This document shows, piece after piece, positions 54,753 through 64,000 of a stretch of DNA of 64,000 nucleotides. The position numbers and the translations under genes were made by a program. The notes below the pieces were generated by a model. It had not been told where the DNA came from. It ran no database searches and was given only the letters and a program-made list of their open reading frames with translations. Every line of letters starts with the position of its first letter. Position 1 is the stretch's first letter. Source of the DNA: Carposina sasakii (lineage: Eukaryota > Arthropoda > Insecta > Lepidoptera > Carposinidae); NCBI GenBank assembly GCA_014607495.2, contig CP053165.1, positions 6,442,906-6,506,905 on the forward strand, read 5' to 3'.

Positions 54753-55630
54753 GTACCCGGTGATGTAACTAGAAATTTTTGGTTTTAGGATTTATTATCT
54801 TCATGCCCAATTTCAAGATTCTAGGTCGACTGGAAGTACCTTTAGGTATTGATTTCCTTACGAGTTTGAAAATATTGCTGTTTCTTTTGATTGCGTTGAC
54901 ATAGAAGTTTGATATTACAGCTTAAAGTTAATATAGACCTGAGTTCATTCATTTTTTTTTTCATGATATGAATTTAATTTAATAACTACGCGTTCATGAG
55001 GAAAGGGGTAGTAAGTTTAGTAGGTTTTGATTGCCTCGCGAGTGTTGAAAATTTACGGAAATTTGCGGCATAAACAGCTCTATCTTTTAATTGCATTGGC
55101 TTAGAAGTTTGATTTTCTCACAGCTCCAAGCAACCATTGACCTAAGAATTTAATATCAATTTCAGCTTGATACCTCCACGCGTTCCTAAGAAAAAGAGTC
55201 TTGACAGGCAAACGGACGGATGGACGGACAACAAAGCGATCCTATAAGGGTTCCGTTTTTTCCTTTTGACGTACGGAACCCTAAAAATAATATGGGTGTA
55301 ATTATTTGTTGACAAACAATATTTTTTAATTCATTTGGATTAAGATTTAGAATTTATTTTATTAAGATAGACTAGTTGCGTTCTGGACGAAACACTAATG
55401 TGACGGACATATTTTAAGACGATTTGATCAAACATAGGTAAGACATGTTTTGGCGGCGCGCGGGGCGCGGTGCGTGTGGCTACTGTAAATCCTAGTGAGT
55501 TACAGTCAACACACATGACCGTGTACAACACACTCAGAAGTATGTATGAAACGACCACAAGACTATAGTTTGTATACAGCTATTTAACATTTAAGGTGTT
55601 TTATTTTAACACGCGTGGAATTGCAGTGGT
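54753..55630. other. Intergenic region with dispersed repeat tail
   Basis: A GACGGATGGACGGACAACAAAGCG segment followed by AGGGTTCCGTTTTT...ACGGAACCCTAAAAA near 55205-55285 is a common dispersed repeat end. An open frame at 55340-55558 has no recognisable domain. Confidence 0.45.
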
Positions 55631-55639
55631 ATCTGTGCT

Positions 55640-55790
55640 GGATTAACGATTAACGGGCTTTAAGAAATTTAACGGAAGTTAACGAGTCCGTTAACATATT
55701 TTTAAGTTAACTTTACGTTACTCGAAATCTTAACTTCGTAAATAACGATTAACGGATTAACGAGTTAATGCCCAGCTATGCTAATAACCA
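55640..55790. repeat. TTAACG-rich palindromic array
   Basis: Many TTAACG / CGTTAA units, such as TAACGATTAACGG, GTCCGTTAACAT and ATAACGATTAACGGATTAACG, allow extensive self-pairing. Non-coding. Confidence 0.65.
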
Positions 55791-56363
55791 ACTAGCTGGT
55801 TCAGGCAGCCTGGGCCTAGGTCCCTGATTGGTGGAACCTCCTACTAAGTAGCAGAATAAGTTAAGACTTGTTATTATAAAGTAAAATAAAATGTAGGTCT
55901 TCCATGTTTCATTTATAGGTACATACCTACTGAACACAATTTGAATTCAGCAAATAGCAATGTAGATTTACCTACTACATACTTATGTATATTTACCCAA
56001 GTGTGGCTTATCAACAGTAGGTAGTTTTTGTTGGAATGGAACCCACTTCTATCTTCCTCACAAAGCGTAGTAGGTAGGTACCTACTAGGGTATAGAGAAC
56101 CGGATATGTTTCAAGGAACCGGGATTTTCGGTACCGGACCATGCTGGAACCGGGAATTCCCGGGATTTTCGGTACTTTCGGTTTTTTTTTCAACCATACA
56201 TAATATGATGCTAATTGATAAATTTAAATTGTGACGGTCTCAAAAATTATACTACAAATAAAAATCATAAAAGAATGTTTTATTTGAGTAGTAATCAGCT
56301 TTTAGCTACAGCCAAACTTAATATCAATACAATACTTACAATCTAGATAAATTCAGTCTGTCA

Positions 56364-57540
56364 TTGAATGAGATCAATCATCATCATCGGGCATCAACAT
56401 TAGCTATAATAATTAACTTATTCCAATTTAGCCTAGCTATTCACCCGATAATCGAGAAGCTGCAATCAAAATTAAACGTGTGGTATCTAGACGATGGCAC
56501 CCTAGGAGGCGAAGCGAGCTCTGTCCTAGGGCATCTTAAACTCCTGAAGCAGGAATTAAAATTAATAGGGCTTGAGCTCAACACGGGAAAATGTGAGTTA
56601 TATGCTTCCACCCCATCCCGTAACGAAATAATTTCTGCTTTCAACCTATTGGCTCCAAATTTGTCTGTTGTGGATAAAAGCTCTTTTCGCCTTTTGGGCT
56701 CGCCCATCTTAGACGAGTCGATACCCTCTTTCGTGGATGAACAAATTCAAAATTTTGTCAGCACTTCAGGTCGCCTTTTCAAAATTAATACGCACATGGC
56801 CTACTATATAATATGCCATTGCCTTTTTGCCCCAGATTTATGTACTACCTTCGCTGCAGTCAAATGTAGAAATTTCAGGATCTTCTTCTTCGTTTAGACC
56901 AAGCTATTAAGCAGACCCTCTCCTCGATTATCAATATCAGCTTAGATGATCGTTCCTGGGCCCAAGCCTCCCTACCGATAAGGTTTGGAGATCTGGGTGT
57001 ACGCAAAATTACTAGTGTAGCACTCCCAGCCTTTTGGCTTCAGCCCATAGCACTCTCCCACTAGTCATCAAAATTTTAAACAGCCAAAGCCAGGTCGACA
57101 TTGCACATATGGCTGATGCCAAAACCGCCTGGAAGGCGATCTGCCCAAACGGATTTGAATCGTCGCAGAGATTGTGGGACGGGCCGCTTTGTGAATTGGT
57201 ACGGAAAAACCTATTAAATACGTCAACCAGTACCGCAGAGCATGCCCGCCTTACAGCCTTGGGCGAGTGGGAGTCGGGCCTTTGGTTACAGGCACTGCCG
57301 TCAGCCAATGTCGGTACACTTTTGGACCGGACCACTTTCTGCATTGCCACACGCCTACGCCTTGGTGCGCCGTGCAATGTCCCCTACCGATGCCGATGTG
57401 GCGACGCCGTCGATCAACTCGGACACCATGACCTCTCATGTGCCAGGAGTGCCGGTCGCATCCCACGTCATGCTAGTATTAGATATCATCCGCCGGGCTC
57501 TTGCCAACGCTGGGGTGGCAAGAGCCCTACGCCTTCACAG
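56364..57540 (+). pseudogene. Reverse-transcriptase-like pseudogene of an unclassified family
   Basis: One frame (to 56897) holds the catalytic-type VWYLDDGTLGG, LELNTGKCELY, SSFRLLGSPILD. Further frames continue with SWAQASLPIRFGDLGVRK (near 56960), then GLWLQALPSANVGTLLD and a C-terminal cysteine-rich CRCGDAVDQLGHHDLSC (57382-57432). This order matches a widespread eukaryotic RT-like mobile family with a C-terminal zinc-binding tail. There is no proper start and several frameshifts, and the N-terminal RT half is missing. Confidence 0.6.
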
Positions 57541-57595
57541 ATAAAGTGGAACTATTTGGTCTTTTTGCCATCTCGACTCATCTCGATTTGACGAC

Positions 57596-57880
57596 CGATT
57601 GGTGTAGTTGGTAGTGGCCCGACCTGCGACGCCATAGGTCCTGGGTTCGAATCCTGGTAGGTGCAAACATTGATGTGATGAACATCGATGTTTGTTTCCG
57701 AGTCATGGATGTTTATATACTTATCTATGTATTTATATACCGTTGCTTAGTACCCATGACACAAGACCTTAGGGATCTTAGTGTGGGACTAGGTCAATGT
57801 GTTGTGAAGTGTCTGAATATTTATATTATATTTATATTTATATTATATTATTTATATTTATATTTGTTTCAAGGTCGTCA
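57596..57880 (+). mobile_element. tRNA-derived SINE
   Basis: The head has an A-box-like TGGTGTAGTTGGTAG and a B-box GGGTTCGAATCC in tRNA spacing. The body (GATGTTTGTTTCCGAGTCATGG, GACTAGGTCAATGTGTTGTG) and the tail of TATATTTATATTTA repeats (about 57815-57865) fit insect SINEs. Confidence 0.65.
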
Positions 57881-58375
57881 TTCTTCGTTGATCTAACACG
57901 TTCCTTCCTAATCTTCTGGAGTTCTGAATTTAGTTCGTCGCTCTTCGTAAGATCTTTCTACTGCGGATTCTAAGTCCTCTTCTATTTCAATAACCTGATA
58001 AGCGTGTGAATGTTGGCTTGTTGTTGATGGCGGGGGACTAGTACGTTTTAGTAGTAGGTTATACAACCTTATTGCACATTTCGTTACTATTTGGGCGGGA
58101 AAGTGGCCGCTCCGCTCCTGAACCGCTCACGTGTATTACCATATATGTATACGGATTTGTGTGTATAAACTATAAATTACAACTAATATTTTAAAAAAGG
58201 GTTTATACGAATTTTTTATGATGTCAATTTACGATTTCAATAATTCCCGAAAGTACCGAAAATCCCGGTTCTTGTATTTTAATTCCCGGTTCTTTTACCG
58301 CTTCTAAATCCCGGGAATTCCCGGGAATTTCGGTACCGGGATTTCCCGGTTCTATACACTAGTACCTACCTACCA

Positions 58376-59340
58376 ACCTATAAAGGAAACCATCTCGTTT
58401 TACCCTACCTTATCTTGGTACCGGATGTTTTTGTTTAGGTAGGTAGGAAGTTAGGTTTAGTTTATCGAGATGTTTTATTAGTAAAAATCTGACTACTATC
58501 ATAATCCTGTGGTTTAGGATTTTGGTTTAGGTAACTAATGAATGCCCGCGATCGCTGTCCGCGTAAACTATTTTACCTACTTGCAAAATGTCGTACATAT
58601 TTTCTGTATTGTGTAATTTTTTGGTCGGATTATTATAGTAGTCAGATTTTTACTAATAAATAAAACATCTCGATCTACTTTAAACACGATAGAGTACCTA
58701 CGCAGCACTATACTATATACCTAAGCATGCGATAATGTCCAAGTAAGCAGTACATCTTGCATTAATTTTATTTTTACCATACATCACATTTGGCAGAATA
58801 AACTATTTAATTCTTGCCTCTTCAACGAATAGGCTCTAAATAAAAAAGTAACTTGACAGATGAGCCACTAACCTCTATAATACAACTGGACTGGCATAAT
58901 TTATTTTTGTGTCGCTATAGGTTGATTATTAGGGGGCTGAAATATGTATTATATTTAAGTACCATAAACAGAGATATACAGTCACAGGTCAGACGTCTGT
59001 ACCCTGTGGTGGCCGAATACCCATTCAGACCTTGTTTTCCTGTGGCAAGGAAGCATTTCCTGGCAAGAATTCAAAGTATAAAATATATATTTAATTTATA
59101 TAATTTAGATATAAACCAACCAACCTTCCCTTTTTCCCCAGAACATATCCTGCTTTTTATGGTGTCCTACCTCCTTATTACTTATCTAGCAAATGCAAAG
59201 CGATAGCGAAAATTGTGTGAAATTCGCTGATTGCTAGTCAGATTCTTATTACATACTTACGTAAATGAATTTCAAAGGAATATTGACATTTCAACGCAAA
59301 TATTGTACAATTTTCGCTATCGCGCTGCTGCGGCTTTGCT
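58376..59340. other. Intergenic region
   Basis: Two inverted segments (AGATGTTTTATTAGTAAAAA near 58469 and TTTTTACTAATAAATAAAACAT near 58648) bracket about 200 bp and may be the ends of a small element. An open frame at 58853-59206 shows no recognisable domain. Confidence 0.4.
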
Positions 59341-59344
59341 ATAT

Positions 59345-59728
59345 ACAGGGTGATTTTTGGTCGTCAAAGTTTCCCGAAAACTACGGAATCTCCTCATCAT
59401 CACGATCATATTTCTCCATGGAAGCATACCTGGGAAGTGTCTGGTTTCCAAAATATTAGGGTCTAAAGTTGAGTAAATAGACTGCGTTTTTCTGCATAAA
59501 TGCACATAGACGCACGAAGCAAGATTTTTTCATGAGAAATAATTAATATCTGTCTATGATTAAACTAACATAAACACTAGACACTAAATTTCGCCCGATC
59601 AAGTAACTAAAAAAAAAATTTTTTAAAAAAAAATTTTTTTACCCAGCATTTTTTGCCGTGAAATTTTCTTTATTTGATGTATAGAGTACGTACCCTTCAT
59701 TAATGGTGGCCACAAAAAAACACCCTGT
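59345..59728 (+). mobile_element. MITE family M, complete copy
   Basis: Both ends are present: ACAGGGTGATTTTTGG at left and CACAAAAAAACACCCTGT at right, with TATA on each side. At about 384 bp it is the reference for the copies at 40506, 44320 and 46837/52748. No coding capacity. Confidence 0.65.
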
Positions 59729-60054
59729 ATATAATTTAAATACGGTAATAAGTCTAGAAAGACCTAAGGTTCAAAATACGCACGCCACTAGGAACTATTA
59801 AAAAAGATAGCTGTCATGCCTGCCAGACTGGAGGCTTAGATAAATTATAACTAGGATTTGGGATTTGTTTGCTTGCTGAAGTATTCCGTTTTCGCGAGAG
59901 TTGGTTAACACACGTGTTAGCGAGATTTTTGGTTTTTTAGAGTATTTTTCATATATTTTGAATACTAGCATTGTGTTTAAATAGTGTTTGTTTGTGTATT
60001 GTCCATAGGTAAGTAGTTGGTATACTAAAATTCCTTTCCATACTATACTTTAGT
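59729..60054 (+). other. Probable 5' UTR of the non-LTR retrotransposon
   Basis: Non-coding stretch between the MITE and ORF1. The exact LINE 5' end is not defined by a target duplication inside the window. Confidence 0.4.
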
Positions 60055-61458
60055 ATGAATATTCCGCCCAAACCTCCGGATCCACAGAATGACCCCCTTA
60101 AGACTCCCGAAAACTGCCTTTCCCCCCCATTTTTCTCCTTGGAATCTCGAAAGAGATTAAGTAACGTTGAATTACCCATCCCATCTAAAAAAACTATTAT
60201 TGACCCATCCACCAATAATCAGTCTTCAACTCATAATAATATTTACATCCATCCTAGCTTATCTCAGGGTGTGAAAGAATACACGAATGACGACAAGGGA
60301 CCTTATATTATACATGTCTCTCGGGAAATAGATGAGCCTTCTAATGGTACTTACCTTCGCCCCATCAAATTCGGCCAGTTCTTGGTGAATAATAAAGTGA
60401 AGAACATAGTTTGCGACGGTGTCAAGAGTGTTGGTCGGAATAGGATTGCTGTTCAATTTACTACCGCTTCTGCTGCAAATGATTTCCTTGCCAACCGGAT
60501 ATTAGGTATGAACAATTACTCTGCCATCATACCAACTTATAACATCACTCGCATGGGTATTGTCAAAAGTGTTCCCATTGATTTATCAATGGAGGAACTA
60601 GTAGACTCATTAGTGTTACCAACTGGATGTGGTATTGTCCTCAAGGCCCGTAGATTGAATAGAAAGACTGTAGATGAGGGCACAATTGCTTGGGTCCCAA
60701 CCCAAACAGTTGTTCTCACATTTAAAGGTCAAGTACTCCCATCTAGAGTATTCTGCTACCACACCTCACTGCCCGTTGATATGTACCAGTTGCCAACAAT
60801 TCAATGTATGAATTGTTGCCGATTTGGGCATGTCAAGGCACAGTGTAGGTCTAAGCCAAGATGTTTCAAATGTGCTCAGCCCCACTCTGGTGACTCATGT
60901 ACAGTTCCTGAAGAGAATATAACCTGCCTGTACTGTTCTGGTCTCCATTCTGCTATGAGCCGGTCTTGTCCGGAGCAATCTAGGCAAAAAGCAATCAAAC
61001 AAACAATGTCCCAAGATTGTGTCTCCTATGCTGAAGCCTCCTCCCAATTTCCGTCAGTTCGGCGTTCATACGCAGAAATGACTGCAGCAGCTCCTTCCCC
61101 TCCTTCAAGATCTTTATCCCAGGTCACTCCCTCCCAGCAATCCAAGTCCTATAGGAAAACTGTGTTCCTCCCCACTCGTCAATGTCCCCAAATTGGTAAG
61201 GGCTACGATAAGGCTGCTCATCAGTCTATTGTTAGCACCCCCTCATCCTCCCTTCCTAATGGTTCTGCTATTCCCAATGACCCCAACCCATTCCCTGTAT
61301 CCCTCAATGTTAATTTAGTCCAGCATTTATTAACCTCCATTTTAAACTTCCTAAGTAGTTATAATGAATGTTTACCGTCCCACGTTGCCTCACAACTTCA
61401 CCAAATTGCCAACATAGCGAAAAATGCATCCATTCAAGATACTTCAATGGAATGCTAA
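60055..61458 (+). CDS. ORF1: Non-LTR retrotransposon ORF1 (Gag-like, jockey/I type)
   Basis: This 467-residue protein starts at an ATG. It has a proline-rich N-terminus and an RRM-like region (PYIIHVSREIDEP, GRNRIAVQFTTASAANDFL). Three zinc knuckles follow: CMNCCRFGHVKAQC, CFKCAQPHSGDSC and CLYCSGLHSAMSRSC, at about residues 251-304. A Ser/Pro-rich tail completes it. This is the standard ORF1 design of jockey/I-superfamily LINEs: RNA binding and RNP formation. It overlaps ORF2 by 35 bp in another frame. Intact. Confidence 0.87.
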   Translation: MNIPPKPPDPQNDPLKTPENCLSPPFFSLESRKRLSNVELPIPSKKTIIDPSTNNQSSTHNNIYIHPSLSQGVKEYTNDDKGPYIIHVSREIDEPSNGTYLRPIKFGQFLVNNKVKNIVCDGVKSVGRNRIAVQFTTASAANDFLANRILGMNNYSAIIPTYNITRMGIVKSVPIDLSMEELVDSLVLPTGCGIVLKARRLNRKTVDEGTIAWVPTQTVVLTFKGQVLPSRVFCYHTSLPVDMYQLPTIQCMNCCRFGHVKAQCRSKPRCFKCAQPHSGDSCTVPEENITCLYCSGLHSAMSRSCPEQSRQKAIKQTMSQDCVSYAEASSQFPSVRRSYAEMTAAAPSPPSRSLSQVTPSQQSKSYRKTVFLPTRQCPQIGKGYDKAAHQSIVSTPSSSLPNGSAIPNDPNPFPVSLNVNLVQHLLTSILNFLSSYNECLPSHVASQLHQIANIAKNASIQDTSMEC

Positions 61459-64000
61459 AAGCATTCGACGCAAAAGTTATGACTTGACCCTTCTGGTCCA
61501 AAAACATAACCCTGATGTCATTGCCATCTCTGAGTCTTGGCTGTTTCCTGGTGCCCATTTTAGGTTTCCAGGTTACTCCTGCTTAAGGGATGACAGAGAC
61601 GATGGGTATGGAGGTAGTGTCCTCCTAATAAAACACAACCTCTTCTTCTCCCAAATCCCTCTCCCATCTCACAGTCAGGATATCAATGCAGTAGCAGTGA
61701 AAACTCTAGGCGTTGCTATTGTGTCTGTGTATATCCCTAACCCTTCCTCTCTTCTCGCCCCAGAACTATCTTCCATTTTGACCACACTTCCCTCCCCTTC
61801 CCTTGTCTTGGGTGATTTTAACACTCACCACACCATGTGGGGATGTTATTACTGTGACTCATTTGCAACTAACCTATTGGACATTTTCGATCAAATCAAT
61901 GTTGTTATCATGAATGATGGATCACCGACTCGCAGGGTTGATCCTATTACCCAAAACCCACGCACTGCAGTGGACCTTACTGCTTGTTCTCCATCGCTCT
62001 ATCCTCAATTATCATGGGTTCGTCTACCTTTTACCACCGGTTCAGATCATTATCCCATCCTTGTTTCAATGTCTTCTTCCTCGCCCGCTCCTTTAGATCA
62101 CCTCCCGCTTTTAAAATATAAGTTGGACGCAGCAGATTGGTCTGCCTTCCAACTTACTGTTGATACAAAAATCTCTTCGATCCCCCCCACATCCAGTTTA
62201 AACTCCCTAGAAAACTACTCCCTTTTCACAGACTCCCTTATCTCCTCAGCTGATTCTCATATTCCTTCCAAAAGCTCCTCTCGACGAAAATACTCCTCTC
62301 CTCCTTGGTGGGATCATGAGTGCACCGACATGGTTAAGGAAAGACGAAACGCTGAAAAACTGTATGATTCTTCCATGACTCTAGATAACTTCCTTTATTA
62401 CAAGCAGACGGCAGCACGAACTAGGAGACTTTTGGCACGGAAAAAGAAAGAAGGTTGGACCCGCTTTTGTACGAATTTGTCCCCCAGGACTCCACCAGGC
62501 GTCGTCTGGAAACAAATTAAAAGATTCCGCTCCTCAGCCTCTGCAGTGCCTGACCTATCCTCTAGCGATCCTTCCTTGTGGCTCAATGGGTTTGCAGATA
62601 GAATCGCTCCTCCCTCAGCCCCGCCACTAAATTCTGTTCCTCTTCCTCTCTCGTCCATTTCATCGTCAGATGAAATGGACCATCCCTTCAGTATTGGTGA
62701 ACTTAAGCGTGCGCTTAAGGGTCTAGTAGACTCTTCCCCAGGTGCTGATGGCATCCCTTACTCCTTTATTCTAAAATGCAGCCATCAGGCACATATCCTC
62801 TATTTAGATTTAATTAATTCCTTTTTCCTCTCAGGAATTCTTCCTGAATCCTGGAAAACCCAAGTCATTATCCCTATCCTCAAACATGGCAAGAACCCCG
62901 CAAACCCCTCTTCCTACAGACCCATCGCACTATCTTCTGTGCTACTTAAGGTGATGGAACACCTAATTAAGGGACGGCTAGAATGGTTAGTGGAGAGCAG
63001 GAAACTCTTACCTAGCACCCAGTTTGGCTTCCGGAAAGGCATGGGTACACTTGATAGCCTATCTACGCTTATTTCGGACATTCGCGTAACCTTTTCCAAG
63101 AGCGAATATTTAATAGGAGTATTCTTAGATATTTCATCCGCCTACGATAATGTGCTGCTTCCAGTGCTCAGGCAGAAAATGCTCCAGCTGAGTCTCCCTG
63201 TGAGGCTGACCCACATTATATGTAATATTTTAATGGAAAGGACCTTATCTATTCGCTCTCGGGTATCTGTTTCAACAAATAGACGAGTTTGGAGGGGTCT
63301 CCCTCAAGGTTCCGTTCTAAGCCCTCTTCTCTATAACATCTACACCTACGATCTGGATCGCTCAGTTAATAGCTTTTGCAACATCCTTCAATATGCTGAC
63401 GATTTAGCACTGTATATCTCACTCAAATCGGTAGAGGATGCATCCTCTAGACTCAATTCTGCTCTCCACTATCTGGACGCATGGTTGATCGATCATGGCC
63501 TATCTCTATCCCCTGCTAAAAGCTCGGTTGTGGTATTTACCAGGAAACGAACAATACCTCCTGTCGATATCGCTATACAGGGTCGTTCGATTCCGGTCCA
63601 CAGGTCGGTTAAATTCCTGGGTATCATCCTTGATGGCAGACTTACTGGTGAACAACACTTTAAGTACATCGTTGAGAAATGCGAAAGGGGTATTAACATC
63701 CTTAGAGCTCTCTCGGGTGTGTGGTGGGGATCTCACCCATTTACCCAGAAGATTCTCTATAATGCCATCATCCGTAGTCACCTGGACTACGGTTCATTCC
63801 TCCTAATCCCATGTAATAAAGCTCCTCTCCAAGCGATTGACAAAATTCAATCGAAATGCATGAGAATCATCCTGGGAGCTATGAAATCGTCTCCTATAAA
63901 TGCCATGCAGGTAGAATGCGTAGAACCTCCTCTAGGACTTCGCAGACAATATCTAGCCGATAGATTCACATTCAAAATCATGCAAAATTTCTCTCACCCT
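61424..64000 (+). CDS. ORF2: Non-LTR retrotransposon ORF2: AP endonuclease and reverse transcriptase (runs off the window)
   Basis: The ATG at 61424 opens a frame with no stop for 859 codons to the window edge. The APE-type endonuclease shows ILQWNAKSI, AISESWLF, YGGSVLLIK, VLGDFNTHHTMWG, VDLTACS and TGSDHYPI, i.e. the catalytic Asn, Glu, Asp and His sites. The RT shows SSPGADGIPYSF, SSYRPIALSSV, TQFGFRKGMGT, VFLDISSAYDNV (motif A), RGLPQGSVLSPLLYNIY and the catalytic LQYADDLALY, followed by the VKFLGIILD thumb region. It nicks target DNA and primes reverse transcription. Together with intact ORF1 this suggests a recent, possibly active copy; the C-terminus and 3' UTR are outside. Confidence 0.92.
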   Translation, partial: MHPFKILQWNAKSIRRKSYDLTLLVQKHNPDVIAISESWLFPGAHFRFPGYSCLRDDRDDGYGGSVLLIKHNLFFSQIPLPSHSQDINAVAVKTLGVAIVSVYIPNPSSLLAPELSSILTTLPSPSLVLGDFNTHHTMWGCYYCDSFATNLLDIFDQINVVIMNDGSPTRRVDPITQNPRTAVDLTACSPSLYPQLSWVRLPFTTGSDHYPILVSMSSSSPAPLDHLPLLKYKLDAADWSAFQLTVDTKISSIPPTSSLNSLENYSLFTDSLISSADSHIPSKSSSRRKYSSPPWWDHECTDMVKERRNAEKLYDSSMTLDNFLYYKQTAARTRRLLARKKKEGWTRFCTNLSPRTPPGVVWKQIKRFRSSASAVPDLSSSDPSLWLNGFADRIAPPSAPPLNSVPLPLSSISSSDEMDHPFSIGELKRALKGLVDSSPGADGIPYSFILKCSHQAHILYLDLINSFFLSGILPESWKTQVIIPILKHGKNPANPSSYRPIALSSVLLKVMEHLIKGRLEWLVESRKLLPSTQFGFRKGMGTLDSLSTLISDIRVTFSKSEYLIGVFLDISSAYDNVLLPVLRQKMLQLSLPVRLTHIICNILMERTLSIRSRVSVSTNRRVWRGLPQGSVLSPLLYNIYTYDLDRSVNSFCNILQYADDLALYISLKSVEDASSRLNSALHYLDAWLIDHGLSLSPAKSSVVVFTRKRTIPPVDIAIQGRSIPVHRSVKFLGIILDGRLTGEQHFKYIVEKCERGINILRALSGVWWGSHPFTQKILYNAIIRSHLDYGSFLLIPCNKAPLQAIDKIQSKCMRIILGAMKSSPINAMQVECVEPPLGLRRQYLADRFTFKIMQNFSHP

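Larger units (their letters stand above)
56068..58375. mobile_element. 2.3-kb inverted-repeat element with CCGGGAATTCCCGG-type ends
   Basis: The left arm (about 56068-56185) and right arm (about 58245-58375) are imperfect reverse complements, sharing GGTATAGAGAACCGG, GGGATTTTCGGTACTTTCGG and GGAATTCCCGGG. Each arm is itself made of repeated palindromic units. The interior holds an RT-like pseudogene and a tRNA-derived SINE. Unclassified; it could be one element or a palindromic array opened by insertions. Confidence 0.45.

Noticed and set aside
58853..59206. 117-codon plus-strand frame as a membrane protein
   Set aside because: No ATG at a sensible position, no domain, and surrounded by transposon debris.
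62398..62754. Minus-strand frames opposite LINE ORF2
   Set aside because: Shadows of the intact plus-strand ORF2.

Overview
The window is insect genomic DNA, most likely from a moth or butterfly. This rests on the single host gene (an insect-type TIS11/ZFP36 zinc-finger gene), spliced transposon genes, a mariner with an internally deleted transposase, RTE-, CR1- and jockey-like LINE debris and tRNA-derived SINE sequence. No bacterial gene, CRISPR array or rRNA was seen. Nearly everything after about 3.7 kb is transposable-element DNA or AT-rich intergenic sequence.

Layout. 1-3.66 kb: last coding exon and AU-rich 3' UTR of a TIS11-family mRNA-decay gene, with upstream intron or promoter sequence. 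3.7-11.3 kb: intergenic DNA with MITEs, a four-unit tandem repeat, a foldback element inserted in a longer MITE, and a CR1-like LINE remnant. 11.36-35.62 kb: a three-level nest. A Ty3/gypsy element on the minus strand (412-bp LTRs, 4-bp CCCC target duplication) carries a DIRS-type tyrosine-recombinase retrotransposon (16353-35237) inside its 5' LTR. The DIRS gag exon is split by a 13.75-kb Polinton/Maverick (about 20787-34541) with 1.65-kb terminal inverted repeats. 35.6-45 kb: intergenic DNA with a second copy of the foldback element and RTE-like tails. 45.1-46.0 kb: deleted mariner with intact ends. 47.1-52.7 kb: a second Ty3/gypsy element (434-bp LTRs, TATATA target duplication) inserted in a MITE. 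52.9-59.7 kb: TATCGATA and TTAACG palindromic arrays, tRNA-like and SINE sequence, a Tc1 remnant, an RT-like pseudogene inside a 2.3-kb inverted-repeat element, and a complete MITE. 59.9-64 kb: a non-LTR retrotransposon with intact ORF1 and an ORF2 open to the window edge.

The Polinton is the centrepiece. Its morphogenesis genes (adenain-like protease, double jelly-roll major capsid protein, penton-like protein, FtsK/HerA-type ATPase) are open, while the protein-primed DNA polymerase and the chromodomain integrase are broken by frameshifts. Each terminal repeat carries a copy of a small spliced gene of unknown function, and the polymerase gene also begins with a spliced 5' exon. A shared motif precedes both kinds of gene. 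The DIRS copy has intact RT-RNase H and recombinase frames and a perfect internal complementary region, so its only visible lesion is the Polinton.
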